Part shown: piece by piece, positions 13,220 through 13,234 of the stretch | Position numbering within the stretch: position 1 is the first letter of the stretch | Layout of the letters: every line of letters starts with the position of its first letter | NCBI GenBank assembly: GCA_002391385.1 | Contig: DGEY01000037.1 | Span: 16,528 to 29,761, forward strand | DNA: 13,234 nucleotides | DNA from: Firmicutes bacterium UBA3914 | Lineage (GTDB): Bacteria > Bacillota > Limnochordia > Darwinibacteriales > Darwinibacteriaceae | Reading direction: 5' to 3' | Notes under the pieces: model-generated | What the model was told of the DNA's origin: nothing | What the model saw: the letters and a program-made list of their open reading frames with translations, nothing else | Database searches by the model: none | Made by a program: the position numbers and the translations under genes

Positions 13220-13234
13220 CAGACTGTCGAAAAA

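Overview
The window looks like a chromosomal stretch of a GC-rich, endospore-forming member of the Firmicutes. The sleB-ypeB germination pair is found only in spore formers. The other markers fit a Gram-positive cell: a short type I signal peptidase, a protein with a probable IDEAL domain, LexA boxes of the Bacillus type, purine-rich ribosome binding sites and several TTG starts. No mobile element, CRISPR array, rRNA or tRNA was recognised.

Layout: (1) The left edge holds the 5' end of a lipoprotein gene leaving the window on the minus strand. (2) Positions 203-3581 are a minus-strand run: an MBL-fold hydrolase, a YpiB-like protein, signal peptidase I, and then a patatin-like phospholipase with its own promoter and a terminator that contains its stop codon. 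(3) Positions 3601-8085 are a plus-strand, apparently SOS-controlled operon: an ImuB-like Y-family polymerase lacking catalytic acids, a 79-residue DUF6504-like protein, and a DnaE2-type error-prone DNA polymerase. (4) The ypeB-sleB pair on the minus strand converges on dnaE2 so tightly that the stop codons overlap. (5) A large RND efflux protein runs divergently from sleB to the right edge, where a perfect hairpin lies.

The most interesting unit is the mutagenesis cassette. Two LexA-like boxes bracket a near-consensus promoter, one exactly matching the Bacillus consensus. The inactive ImuB carries a textbook sliding-clamp motif (QLSMF), which would bring DnaE2 to the clamp. The usual RecA-like partner ImuA/ImuA' is absent from the cassette, and a small protein with translational coupling to imuB takes the middle position. 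The second notable observation is a 43-base leader motif shared, at the same distance from the ribosome binding site, by two functionally unrelated genes (lepB and the RND gene).
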